Positions 43,229 to 50,355 of a DNA stretch of 64,000 nt are shown in pieces; the stretch's first letter is position 1, and each line of letters opens with the position of its first letter. Below the pieces are notes generated by a model. That model made no database searches. It saw nothing but the letters and a program-made list of their open reading frames with translations, and was not told where the DNA came from. Source of the DNA: an uncultured Bacteroidales bacterium. GTDB taxonomy: Bacteria; Bacteroidota; Bacteroidia; Bacteroidales; F082. The position numbers and the translations under genes were made by a program. The stretch spans positions 1 to 64,000 of the forward strand of contig ONFF01000025.1 in the NCBI GenBank assembly GCA_900317055.1, in the 5' to 3' direction.

Positions 43229-44527
43229 CTAACCAAAATATGCCTCAACCGCATACAATGGAATGTTTTCCATCCAGCCTTGGTCTACATAGGGCTTCAT
43301 GCTGCATCGCAAACCTTTAAATTCCAACTCTTTGAAGTCTTCATTGACAAACACTGAAAGCGATTTTGACTTGACATTCTCTTCCGCCTTCACCTCTACG
43401 GGAATAATCCTTTCCGGCGTTATCACCAGAAAATCGACTTCCTGAGTGGAGTTGTCCTTGTTGTAATAATAGACGGGAGATTTTTGTTTGGCCGTCATTT
43501 GCTGCAACACGAAATTCTCCGCAAAAGCGCCTTTGAATTCAACGAAAGCCTTGCTTCCCAACAGGATGTCGGCTGGTTCTGTCTCACAAAGTGTAGCCAA
43601 CAGTCCGCAATCCAACAGATATATCTTGAACGCCGACGAATCCATATAGAACTTCAATGGCCGACGAGGGATTTTGCATCGGTCCACACGAATGACCAAT
43701 CCGGCATCAACAAGCCATTGCAGCGCCTCCTCAAACTGCGCCGCCCTCGCACCTTTCTTGACCATGCCAAAAATAAATTTTTTGTTCTCTTTGGCCAATT
43801 GGGCAGGAATGCTGTCCCATACCATACGGATATGCCTTACCATCGTCTTGGTGTGCTTGGCAAAATCCATATAATAAGCCCCAAGAATCTCTTGATGTAT
43901 CATCCTGACTGATTTCGGATTGTGGGTTTGCATCCACACAGACACTGCCTCTGGCATCCCGCCAGTAAAAAAATACTGCCTCAACCTTTCGGTGCATTCG
44001 TTATCCATAAGACGCATCGTGTCATAATCGAACCTATCTATGGCCTCGGCAAGTGCTTCCCTTCCCGATGCGATGAGGAATTCGGAAAAAGTCATAGGGT
44101 ACATCCTTAATGTGTTCACTTTCCCCACAGGAAAAGACTCGTCTTCCTTCAACGAAATCCCAAGCAACGAACCCGCCACAGCCACATGAAGCTCCCGCAT
44201 ATCCTCGCAAAAATACTTCAAGCTGGCGATGCCATTGTGGATCTCTTGAATCTCATCAAGGAAAAGCAGCGTTTTCCCAATGCTGATTTTCTGTCTCGTA
44301 TGAATGCCAATTTGATACAGAATACGGTTTATGTCAAAATCCGTGAAGAGGTTGGCCATAAACTCGTTGTTATGACAGTTGATATAGACCATATTGTCGA
44401 ATTCGTGTTCCCCGAATTGCTTCAAAATATAGGTTTTTCCCACTTGGCGTGCTCCGAGCAGTATCAGTGGTTTACGGTCAGGGCTGTCCTTCCACTCCAA
44501 AAGTTGGGCATAAATTGTTCTTTCCAT
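43229..44527 (-). CDS. AAA ATPase with DUF4143 domain
   Basis: A protein of 432 residues from the ATG at 44527 (two more if the ATG at 44533 is used). The Walker A motif is GARQVGKT and the Walker B is LLFLDEIQ, with AVAGSLLGI as a sensor-like region. The C-terminal part ends in a nuclease-like DUF4143 domain (FKGAFAENFVLQQM, STQEVDFLVI, VEVKAEENVKSKSL), where E...D..V...VK is the usual pattern. The family is widespread in anaerobes with unknown function; mobile-element or defence roles have been guessed. Three phased repeats precede it. Confidence 0.87.
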   Translation of the reverse strand: MERTIYAQLLEWKDSPDRKPLILLGARQVGKTYILKQFGEHEFDNMVYINCHNNEFMANLFTDFDINRILYQIGIHTRQKISIGKTLLFLDEIQEIHNGIASLKYFCEDMRELHVAVAGSLLGISLKEDESFPVGKVNTLRMYPMTFSEFLIASGREALAEAIDRFDYDTMRLMDNECTERLRQYFFTGGMPEAVSVWMQTHNPKSVRMIHQEILGAYYMDFAKHTKTMVRHIRMVWDSIPAQLAKENKKFIFGMVKKGARAAQFEEALQWLVDAGLVIRVDRCKIPRRPLKFYMDSSAFKIYLLDCGLLATLCETEPADILLGSKAFVEFKGAFAENFVLQQMTAKQKSPVYYYNKDNSTQEVDFLVITPERIIPVEVKAEENVKSKSLSVFVNEDFKELEFKGLRCSMKPYVDQGWMENIPLYAVEAYFG

Positions 44528-44551
44528 GTACATTACATTTCAATTCCGCTG

Positions 44552-44559
44552 CAAAAATA
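44552..44559 (-). promoter_or_regulatory. -7 box of the ATPase gene, overlapping a repeat
   Basis: TATTTTTG on the minus strand, 25 nt before the ATG at 44527. Its upstream edge touches the first of the three 20-bp repeats, so a protein on the repeats would block or guide polymerase. Confidence 0.6.
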
Positions 44560-44641
44560 CAATTTTATGAGGGAATATTATCGAAAAATTACAATTTTAT
44601 GAGGGAATAATTTTGGAAAACTACATTTTTATGAGGGAATG
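44558..44641 (-). repeat. Three 20-bp direct repeats with exact 32-bp period
   Basis: Copies at 44558-44577, 44590-44609 and 44622-44641 read TACAATTTTATGAGGGAATA on the plus strand; the third has one base changed in the middle (TACATTTTTATGAGGGAATG). The start-to-start distance is 32 bp both times, about three helical turns, so all face one side of the DNA. They cover the ATPase promoter and upstream region. Confidence 0.85.
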
Positions 44642-44650
44642 GACAAAAAC

Positions 44651-44690
44651 TCAGCCCCCGAAAGCTTTCCTTCCGAGGGCTGATTTTTTT
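44651..44690. terminator. Hairpin between ATPase and lipoprotein genes
   Basis: TCAGCCC/GGGCTGA with further pairs inside, followed by seven T on the plus strand and a shorter T stretch on the minus strand. It probably ends the minus-strand lipoprotein transcript. Confidence 0.6.
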
Positions 44691-44707
44691 AGTGAAAGTC
44701 GTAAACC

Positions 44708-45832
44708 TTACCGCACATCCTGCACAAGGCGGACAGCATAGCTTTCTGCACGATTTTGGCTAAATGATACATACGGTGAACCATTATTACTAAAACTCAT
44801 TTGATATGGTGTAGGACCATAATTTCCAGCACGCGTCGAACTGGCCCAATACATACCATGGCCTTCTTTCAGATCCAAAGTGACATAATGATTATAGTGA
44901 TCGTTGGCCCAATAGACATAGAATTGTCGGCGGCCTGTGTTGGGCAGAAACACCAATCCCGCAGGCTCGCAGATGTTTTCCCAAGTGGACTGACCAATGA
45001 TGTTGGTTGTTGTCGTTGGACGCCATTCGTTGATTCTGTCCAAGGTGTAGGCTGTGTTGTCCCAACCGTCGGGGATGAGTATGGCACCCATAACACCGTT
45101 CACAATCGCCGAACAGTAGCGGCTGCCTTCGCGCCCGTTGATGACGTACTCCCATTCTTCACCAGTCAAGGTGCGCCACAGGCCCGCCTGGTTGCCGCCG
45201 TTGCTAATGGCATTGTAAACACCCCAGTCGGCATTGGCGTATTGCCCCTCAAAACCGATGCTGGCATCACCGCCGAGAACAAAACATTCCGTTGGAGAAT
45301 GTTCGTACTCAGAAGGGTATACGACAGTGGTGTAAGGATGGTAGGCCTTCACACCGCCAGCCCAGCCGCTAGTGCCCCAAATGAAGAGATCCATCCAGCC
45401 TGTGTAAGTGGCCGAGGCAAGACAGTTGTCGCTTCCCGCAATAGTGCCTTCCCAAAGCTCGCCGGGAGTTATATTAGATTGGCCATACCAACCTCCAACA
45501 AAGTCCCAAGGATTGCCGAAGCGCCAAGTGCCTTCGGCCGTTCCGCCGTCAGCCACTGCGTGCATAGTGGCTGTGTTTCCACCATTCGTGGCGCTCCATT
45601 GCAGGTTGCCCCGCGAGAAATACACTTTGCCGCCGTGGTCATTGATGGTAAACAATCCGTCAACGGCACCTTGAGGAATGGTCGGCACTTCGGGGGTCTC
45701 GCCGCCGCCATTGTTACCACCACCGTTGTCGTCACCCCCGTTGTTCGGTTCATCGGGTTTCGTGCAGCCTGCGGCAAACACCACCGCCGCTGCGAGCATC
45801 AATACTGATGCAAATTTTCTTAGTTTCTTCAT
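44708..45832 (-). CDS. Secreted lipoprotein, FISUMP/FGE-like; tandem paralog 1
   Basis: A 374-residue protein from ATG 45832: signal MKKLRKFASVLMLAAAVVF with lipobox AAGC. A Gly/Asn-rich linker (GGGNNGGGETPEVPT) follows, then a globular domain with YFSRGNLQW, RFGNPWDFVGG, GEEWEYVINGR, LIPDGWDN, FLPNTGRR, GMYWASSTRAG and YAVRLVQ. The late YW.SS and AVRLV are typical of Bacteroidales FISUMP and formylglycine-enzyme-like surface lipoproteins. No catalytic residues can be named. TATCTTTG at 45861-45868 is its promoter box. It is closely related to the next gene. Confidence 0.78.
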   Translation of the reverse strand: MKKLRKFASVLMLAAAVVFAAGCTKPDEPNNGGDDNGGGNNGGGETPEVPTIPQGAVDGLFTINDHGGKVYFSRGNLQWSATNGGNTATMHAVADGGTAEGTWRFGNPWDFVGGWYGQSNITPGELWEGTIAGSDNCLASATYTGWMDLFIWGTSGWAGGVKAYHPYTTVVYPSEYEHSPTECFVLGGDASIGFEGQYANADWGVYNAISNGGNQAGLWRTLTGEEWEYVINGREGSRYCSAIVNGVMGAILIPDGWDNTAYTLDRINEWRPTTTTNIIGQSTWENICEPAGLVFLPNTGRRQFYVYWANDHYNHYVTLDLKEGHGMYWASSTRAGNYGPTPYQMSFSNNGSPYVSFSQNRAESYAVRLVQDVR

Positions 45833-45928
45833 AGTGAGTTGATTTAGAGTTTTCAAAGGGCAAAGATAAAAAATATTTGGATTGGGGAAAGAGAAACTAG
45901 AGAAGTTTTCTTGGTCATATACAATTTT

Positions 45929-45964
45929 GGGCGAAATCCATTACATTTTTGTGAGATTTCGCCC
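45929..45964 (-). terminator. Hairpin after the second lipoprotein paralog
   Basis: GGGCGAAATC/GATTTCGCCC forms a perfect 10-bp stem with a 16-nt loop, 27 nt beyond the stop of the gene at 45991. A clear T-run is lacking, so termination may be weak. Confidence 0.5.
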
Positions 45965-45990
45965 GAAAGAGTCAGCAAACAAGGACCATC

Positions 45991-47037
45991 TTACTGCATA
46001 TCCTGCACCAGGCGCACGGCCAAGCCTTGATAGCGCAATCCACCATCAAGATTCACGTTTCCGCTATGGAAATTGTATTGATAAGCGCTGGTCTCCGTCT
46101 TTGCAGTTGAAGACCAATAAAGGCCATAACCTTCGCTTAAATCCAAAGTAACGACATAATGGTCTCCCATACCATTGCACACCCGTTTCCCTGTTTGAGG
46201 CAGGAACACCAATCCGGCAGGGGCACAGGTATTTTCCCAAGTCGATTGGCTGATGGTGTTGGCATCAAACGCAGCACCCGTTGAGTTAATTCTATTCAAA
46301 GCAAACGAAACATTGTCCCAACCATCGGGAATAAGAATGAGGCCTTTCACACCATTTACGGTAGCTTTGCAGAAGCAACTCCCTTCACGGCCCTTGATGA
46401 CATACTCCCACTCGTCGCTGGTCAAGGTGCGCCACAGTCCTGCTTGGTTGCCGCCGTTGCTGATGGCATTATAAACGCCCCAGTCGGCATTGGCATACTG
46501 GCCAACAAGGCCATTGTTGCTATTGTCGCCAACAATATAATGTTCCCATGCATAAGTGTGGGGATATGGGTTCCCTACAATGCTATAAGGTTGGCAGGCC
46601 ATTACTCCCCCTGCCCAGCCGCTGGTGCCCCATGAGAACAGGTCAACCCATCCTGTGTAGGTGGCTGAAGCATGACAGTTATTGCTTTCAGCAATGGTAC
46701 CAGGCCAAGGCTCACCATCAGGGTTATAGCCTGTAATGCCATATGTGCCTCCGACAAAATCCCAAGGATTGCCGAAGCGCCAAGTTTGAGTCGAGGCTTG
46801 GTATTGCAGGTTACCCTGTGAGAAATAGACCTTACCTCCATTCTCATTGATAGAGAACTTGCCGTCAACGGCGCCCGCCGGAACGGTCGGCACCTCGGGG
46901 GTCTCGCCGCCGCCATTATTTCCACCACCGTTGTTGTTTCCACCGTTGTTCGGTTCATCGGGCTTCGTGCAGCCAACGGCAAAGATCACCGCTGCTGCAA
47001 GCATCAATACAGATGAGAGTTTTCTTAGTTGCTTCAT
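45991..47037 (-). CDS. Secreted lipoprotein, FISUMP/FGE-like; tandem paralog 2
   Basis: A 348-residue protein from ATG 47037, the likely duplicate of the gene next to it. Its signal (MKQLRKLSSVLMLAAAV) ends in lipobox AVGC. It has the same Asn/Gly-rich linker and the same blocks: FSQGNLQY, RFGNPWDFVGG, QYANADWGVYNAISNGGNQAGLWRTL, LIPDGWDN, FLPQTGKR, LYWSSTAKT and LAVRLVQDMQ. It is shorter by about 26 residues after the linker (no WSATNGGN insert). A TATCTTTG box at 47066-47073 lies at nearly the same distance as in paralog 1. Confidence 0.78.
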   Translation of the reverse strand: MKQLRKLSSVLMLAAAVIFAVGCTKPDEPNNGGNNNGGGNNGGGETPEVPTVPAGAVDGKFSINENGGKVYFSQGNLQYQASTQTWRFGNPWDFVGGTYGITGYNPDGEPWPGTIAESNNCHASATYTGWVDLFSWGTSGWAGGVMACQPYSIVGNPYPHTYAWEHYIVGDNSNNGLVGQYANADWGVYNAISNGGNQAGLWRTLTSDEWEYVIKGREGSCFCKATVNGVKGLILIPDGWDNVSFALNRINSTGAAFDANTISQSTWENTCAPAGLVFLPQTGKRVCNGMGDHYVVTLDLSEGYGLYWSSTAKTETSAYQYNFHSGNVNLDGGLRYQGLAVRLVQDMQ

Positions 47038-47135
47038 TGTGAGTTGATTTTGAGATTTCAAAGGGCAAAGATAAAAAAAATTGGATTGACGAAAGAAAAA
47101 GATACGTTTATTTAACTATTCGGTATTTTCGAATT

Positions 47136-47166
47136 ATTGCCGATTGCAGAATTTTTCGTAATTTCG
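47136..47166 (+). promoter_or_regulatory. Promoter of the dihydrolipoyl dehydrogenase gene
   Basis: ATTG-N19-TAATTTCG on the plus strand, 34 nt before the ATG; TAATTTCG is a common variant of the -7 box. Confidence 0.6.
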
Positions 47167-47200
47167 CAGTTTCAAAGAAAATCATCAAAACAAACGAAAT

Positions 47201-48592
47201 ATGAAATACGACGTCATCGTAATCGGCAGCGGCCCAGGAGGCTATGTGGCTGCCATCAGAGCATCACAACTTGGAAAGAAAACCGCTGTGGTCGAGAAGG
47301 CCGAAGTGGGTGGCATCTGCCTCAACTGGGGCTGCATCCCCACCAAAGCCCTGCTGAAGAGCGCACAGGTCTACACCTATATTAATCATGCCGAGAACTA
47401 CGGCATCAAAGTGGAAGGCGAAGTGAAACCCGACATGGAAGCCGTGGTGGCACGCAGCCGCGGCGTGGCCGACACTATGAGCAAGGGCGTGCAGTACCTA
47501 CTTAAGAAGAACAATGTGGATGTCATTGCTGGCTACGGCAAACTGACCGCCGACAAACAGGTGGAAGTGACCGACGCCGAAGGCAACAAGAACCTCTACG
47601 AAGCCGACCATATCATCCTCGCCACGGGTTCCCGCGTGCGCGAGCTGCCTGCTTTGCCCATCGACGGCAAGAAGATCATCGGTTACCGCCAAGCCCTCGT
47701 ACTCGACAAACTGCCTGAGAGCATGGTCGTGGTCGGTTCGGGCGCCATCGGCTCGGAGTTCGCCTTCTTCTTCACCTCGATGGGTGTGAAAGTTACCCTT
47801 GTGGAATTCCTGCCCAATGTAGTCCCGAACGAAGACGAGGAAGTCTCCAAGCAAGTTGAACGCGCCTTCAAGAAACTGAAGATGACCGTGATGACTGAAG
47901 CCTCGGTGACCCACGTCGACACCACCGGCGAGAAGTGCGTGTGCACCATCGCCACCAAGAAGGGTGAGAAGACCGTGGAGGCCGACATCGTCCTCAGCGC
48001 CGTCGGCGTACAGACCAATATCGACAACCTCGGACTTGAGGAACTCGGCATCACCACCGAACGCGGCAAGGTCAATGTGGACGAATGGTATCGCACCAAC
48101 GTGCCAGGCATCTATGCCATCGGTGACATCGTACACGGTCCTGCCTTAGCCCATAAAGCCGACCACGAAGCCACCATCTGTGTGGAGAAGCTCTGTGGCC
48201 TGGATCCCAAGCCACTGAACTACGCCAACATCCCTGGCTGCACCTACACCACGCCCGAAATCGCCTCTGTCGGCTTGAGCGAAGCCAAGGCTATTGCTGC
48301 AGGCTATGAAGTAAAAATCGGCAAGTTCCCCTTCACAGCCTCAGGCAAGGCTACCGCTGCCGGCAACCGCGACGGCTTCATCAAGGTCGTCTTCGATGCC
48401 AAGACCGGCGACTGGCTCGGCTGCCATATGGTCGGCGACAATGTGACCGAGATGGTGGCTGCCGCTGTGCTCTGCCGCGAACTGGGTGCCAAGGGAGAAG
48501 ACATCATCCATGCCGTGTTTCCCCACCCCACCATGTCGGAAGGCATCATGGAAGCCGCTGCAGCTGCATATAATGAGTGCGTACATCTTTAA
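47201..48592 (+). CDS. lpdA: Dihydrolipoyl dehydrogenase (E3)
   Basis: A 463-residue flavoprotein disulfide reductase. The FAD motif is IGSGPGGY (8-15), the redox cysteines are C40 and C45 (GICLNWGCIPTK), and the NAD motif is VGSGAIGSEF. The C-terminal base pair is His/Glu in FPHPTMSEG. It reoxidises lipoyl groups of 2-oxoacid dehydrogenases or the glycine cleavage system. No E1, E2 or lipoyl protein genes are adjacent, so its partner lies elsewhere. Confidence 0.95.
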   Translation: MKYDVIVIGSGPGGYVAAIRASQLGKKTAVVEKAEVGGICLNWGCIPTKALLKSAQVYTYINHAENYGIKVEGEVKPDMEAVVARSRGVADTMSKGVQYLLKKNNVDVIAGYGKLTADKQVEVTDAEGNKNLYEADHIILATGSRVRELPALPIDGKKIIGYRQALVLDKLPESMVVVGSGAIGSEFAFFFTSMGVKVTLVEFLPNVVPNEDEEVSKQVERAFKKLKMTVMTEASVTHVDTTGEKCVCTIATKKGEKTVEADIVLSAVGVQTNIDNLGLEELGITTERGKVNVDEWYRTNVPGIYAIGDIVHGPALAHKADHEATICVEKLCGLDPKPLNYANIPGCTYTTPEIASVGLSEAKAIAAGYEVKIGKFPFTASGKATAAGNRDGFIKVVFDAKTGDWLGCHMVGDNVTEMVAAAVLCRELGAKGEDIIHAVFPHPTMSEGIMEAAAAAYNECVHL

Positions 48593-48603
48593 TGAGGAAT
48601 CAT

Positions 48604-48691
48604 GAATGCTGAATGCTGAAATCGCAGATTCGACGAAGTCAATGTAGCAATGCGATGCTGGGATTTGTCCCTCATTCAGCATTCAGCATTC
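48604..48691. repeat. Inverted repeat between lpdA and rmlC
   Basis: GAATGCTGAATGCTGAA (48604-48620) and its perfect 17-bp complement (48675-48691) flank about 54 nt. Each arm contains AATGCTG twice. No T-run, so it is more likely an interspersed element than a terminator. Confidence 0.7.
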
Positions 48692-48713
48692 CACATTCCA
48701 AATTATTATTACC

Positions 48714-49256
48714 ATGGAAATCATAGAAACCAAAATAAAAGACCTGCTCATCATCAAGCCTGTCGTATTCATTGACGATCGCGGCTACTTCTTTGAAAAC
48801 TACAACAAGGAAAGCTTTGCCCAGCATGGGCTTGACATGACCTTTGTGCAGGACAACGAGTCGCAGTCGATGCGAGGCGTGCTGCGCGGACTGCATTTTC
48901 AAAAGCCGCCCTTTGCCCAAGGCAAGCTGGTGCGCGTGGTGAAAGGTGCTGTCATGGATGTGGCCGTCGACTTGCGGAAAGGCTCTCCGACATACGGACA
49001 ATGGGAATCAGTGGTGCTCACCGAGGACAACAAGTTCATGTACTGGATTCCAGAAGGCTTCGCCCACGGCTTCGTCTGCCTCGAAGATTATTCGGTGTTT
49101 ACTTATAAATGCACCAATGTCTACAACAAGGCCTCGGAAGGCAGCATCCGCTGGAACGACTCCGACCTCGGCATCGACTGGAACATTGAGAATCCGATTC
49201 TGTCTGAAAAGGACAAGGTTTCTCCAATGTTCAAGGATTTTGTGACACCATTTTAA
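48714..49256 (+). CDS. rfbC: dTDP-4-dehydrorhamnose 3,5-epimerase
   Basis: A 180-residue cupin enzyme of dTDP-L-rhamnose synthesis (RmlC). Motifs are RGVLRGLHFQ with the catalytic histidine, KLVRVVKGAVMDVAVDLR, and PEGFAHGFVCLEDYSVFTYKC. The aspartate of the catalytic dyad is in the AVDLR strand. Other rml genes are not adjacent, so the rhamnose pathway is split here. Confidence 0.94.
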   Translation: MEIIETKIKDLLIIKPVVFIDDRGYFFENYNKESFAQHGLDMTFVQDNESQSMRGVLRGLHFQKPPFAQGKLVRVVKGAVMDVAVDLRKGSPTYGQWESVVLTEDNKFMYWIPEGFAHGFVCLEDYSVFTYKCTNVYNKASEGSIRWNDSDLGIDWNIENPILSEKDKVSPMFKDFVTPF

Positions 49257-49258
49257 CC

Positions 49259-49325
49259 GGTGCTTCGGCAGACTCAGCAACCTCCGCTTATATTGAGCTA
49301 AGGTCCCTGAGCCTGTCGAAGGGCC
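49259..49325. repeat. Repeat pair of the CTGAGCCTGTCGAAGG type
   Basis: GGTGCTTCGGCAGACTCAGCAACC (49259-49282) and a near-complementary arm containing CCCTGAGCCTGTCGAAGGG (49302-49325). The same pair recurs at 56072-56132 in opposite order. Confidence 0.75.
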
Positions 49326-49371
49326 GTCATATAATAACACATCATTGATAACAAGAGCTCAACATATCACT

Positions 49372-50355
49372 ATGAAGACTAGAAACCTCCTCCTCGCCTG
49401 CGGCATGGCTATTATATTAATAGGTGTAACCGCTGCCATCACTTTTGCGCTGGCGCAATCCAACGATGAACAACTGGAAGAATATGAGGGCACTGAAAGA
49501 GAATACCTTTCGTTCGACCAAATCGACCACATCACCCACGACATCGAGCTGCCCGATTCGATGACCTTCTGCGGCGAGCAGGTGCCCTTGGATTTGTTCT
49601 ATGTCCGCGAACGCCTCGAGAGAGAACTTATGGTTAACTCGTACAGACATTCTGCCACCATCTTGCTCCTAAAACGTACTACACGCTGGTTCCCGGTGAT
49701 GGAACCACTGATGGAGAAATACGGCCTGCCTGAGGATTTCAAGTATCTCGCAATGATTGAGAGCGAACTGACCAACGCCGTCTCACCATCCAAGGCAGTA
49801 GGCTTCTGGCAGTTTTTGGAGGGCACAGGCAAGGAATACAGTTTGGAAATCAACAAGGAGGTGGACATGCGCTACAATGTGGAGAAAGAGACCGTGGCAG
49901 CCTGCAAATACCTGAAAGCCTCCTACCGCAAATTTGGTAACTGGACCTTGGCGGCAGCCGCCTTCAACTGTGGCAACGGACGCATTACAAAGACCCAAGA
50001 AGAGCAGCGCGTGGATTCGTACTACGACATGCTTCTGCCCGAGGAGACGCAACGCTATGTATTCCGCATCCTTGCCTTAAAGCTCATCACCGAGAACCCA
50101 GAGAAATACGGCTTCCAAATTGGCGACAACGGTTGGTATCGTCCCTACGAGACCAAAACCGTCATCGTCACGCAAAGCATCCCCAACTTGGTGGATTTCG
50201 CCTACGAGCAAGGCACTAACCTCAAGATGCTGAAATATTTCAACCCTTGGCTGCGCGGTAATTCGCTGACCATTTCGGCGGGAAACAGTTATGAGATCAA
50301 GATTCCGACGGGGAAATACGCGAAAACACATGGGAAAATGAGAAAAGCGGAATGA
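49372..50355 (+). CDS. Membrane-bound lytic transglycosylase (MltD-like)
   Basis: A 327-residue protein with an N-terminal signal or anchor (MKTRNLLLACGMAIILIGV) and an SLT domain. The catalytic glutamate is in MIESELTNAVSPSKAVGFWQF, followed by the aromatic/Asn motif AAFNCGNG. A LysM-like end (DFAYEQGTNLKMLKYFNP, GNSYEIKIPTG) should bind peptidoglycan. It cleaves glycan strands, producing 1,6-anhydro ends, during wall remodelling. I chose the ATG at 49372 because the leading residues of the longer frame break the signal. Its stop overlaps uvrA by 4 nt. Confidence 0.88.
   Translation: MKTRNLLLACGMAIILIGVTAAITFALAQSNDEQLEEYEGTEREYLSFDQIDHITHDIELPDSMTFCGEQVPLDLFYVRERLERELMVNSYRHSATILLLKRTTRWFPVMEPLMEKYGLPEDFKYLAMIESELTNAVSPSKAVGFWQFLEGTGKEYSLEINKEVDMRYNVEKETVAACKYLKASYRKFGNWTLAAAAFNCGNGRITKTQEEQRVDSYYDMLLPEETQRYVFRILALKLITENPEKYGFQIGDNGWYRPYETKTVIVTQSIPNLVDFAYEQGTNLKMLKYFNPWLRGNSLTISAGNSYEIKIPTGKYAKTHGKMRKAE

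Noticed and set aside
44558-44641. Three repeats as a short CRISPR array
   Set aside because: Repeats of 20 bp with 12-bp gaps are too short, gaps are AT-rich and partly alike, and no cas genes are near.
44801-45808. Open frame of 335 codons on the plus strand opposite the first lipoprotein paralog
   Set aside because: It is the shadow of the lipoprotein, which has a signal peptide, lipobox and paralog; the plus frame has none of these.
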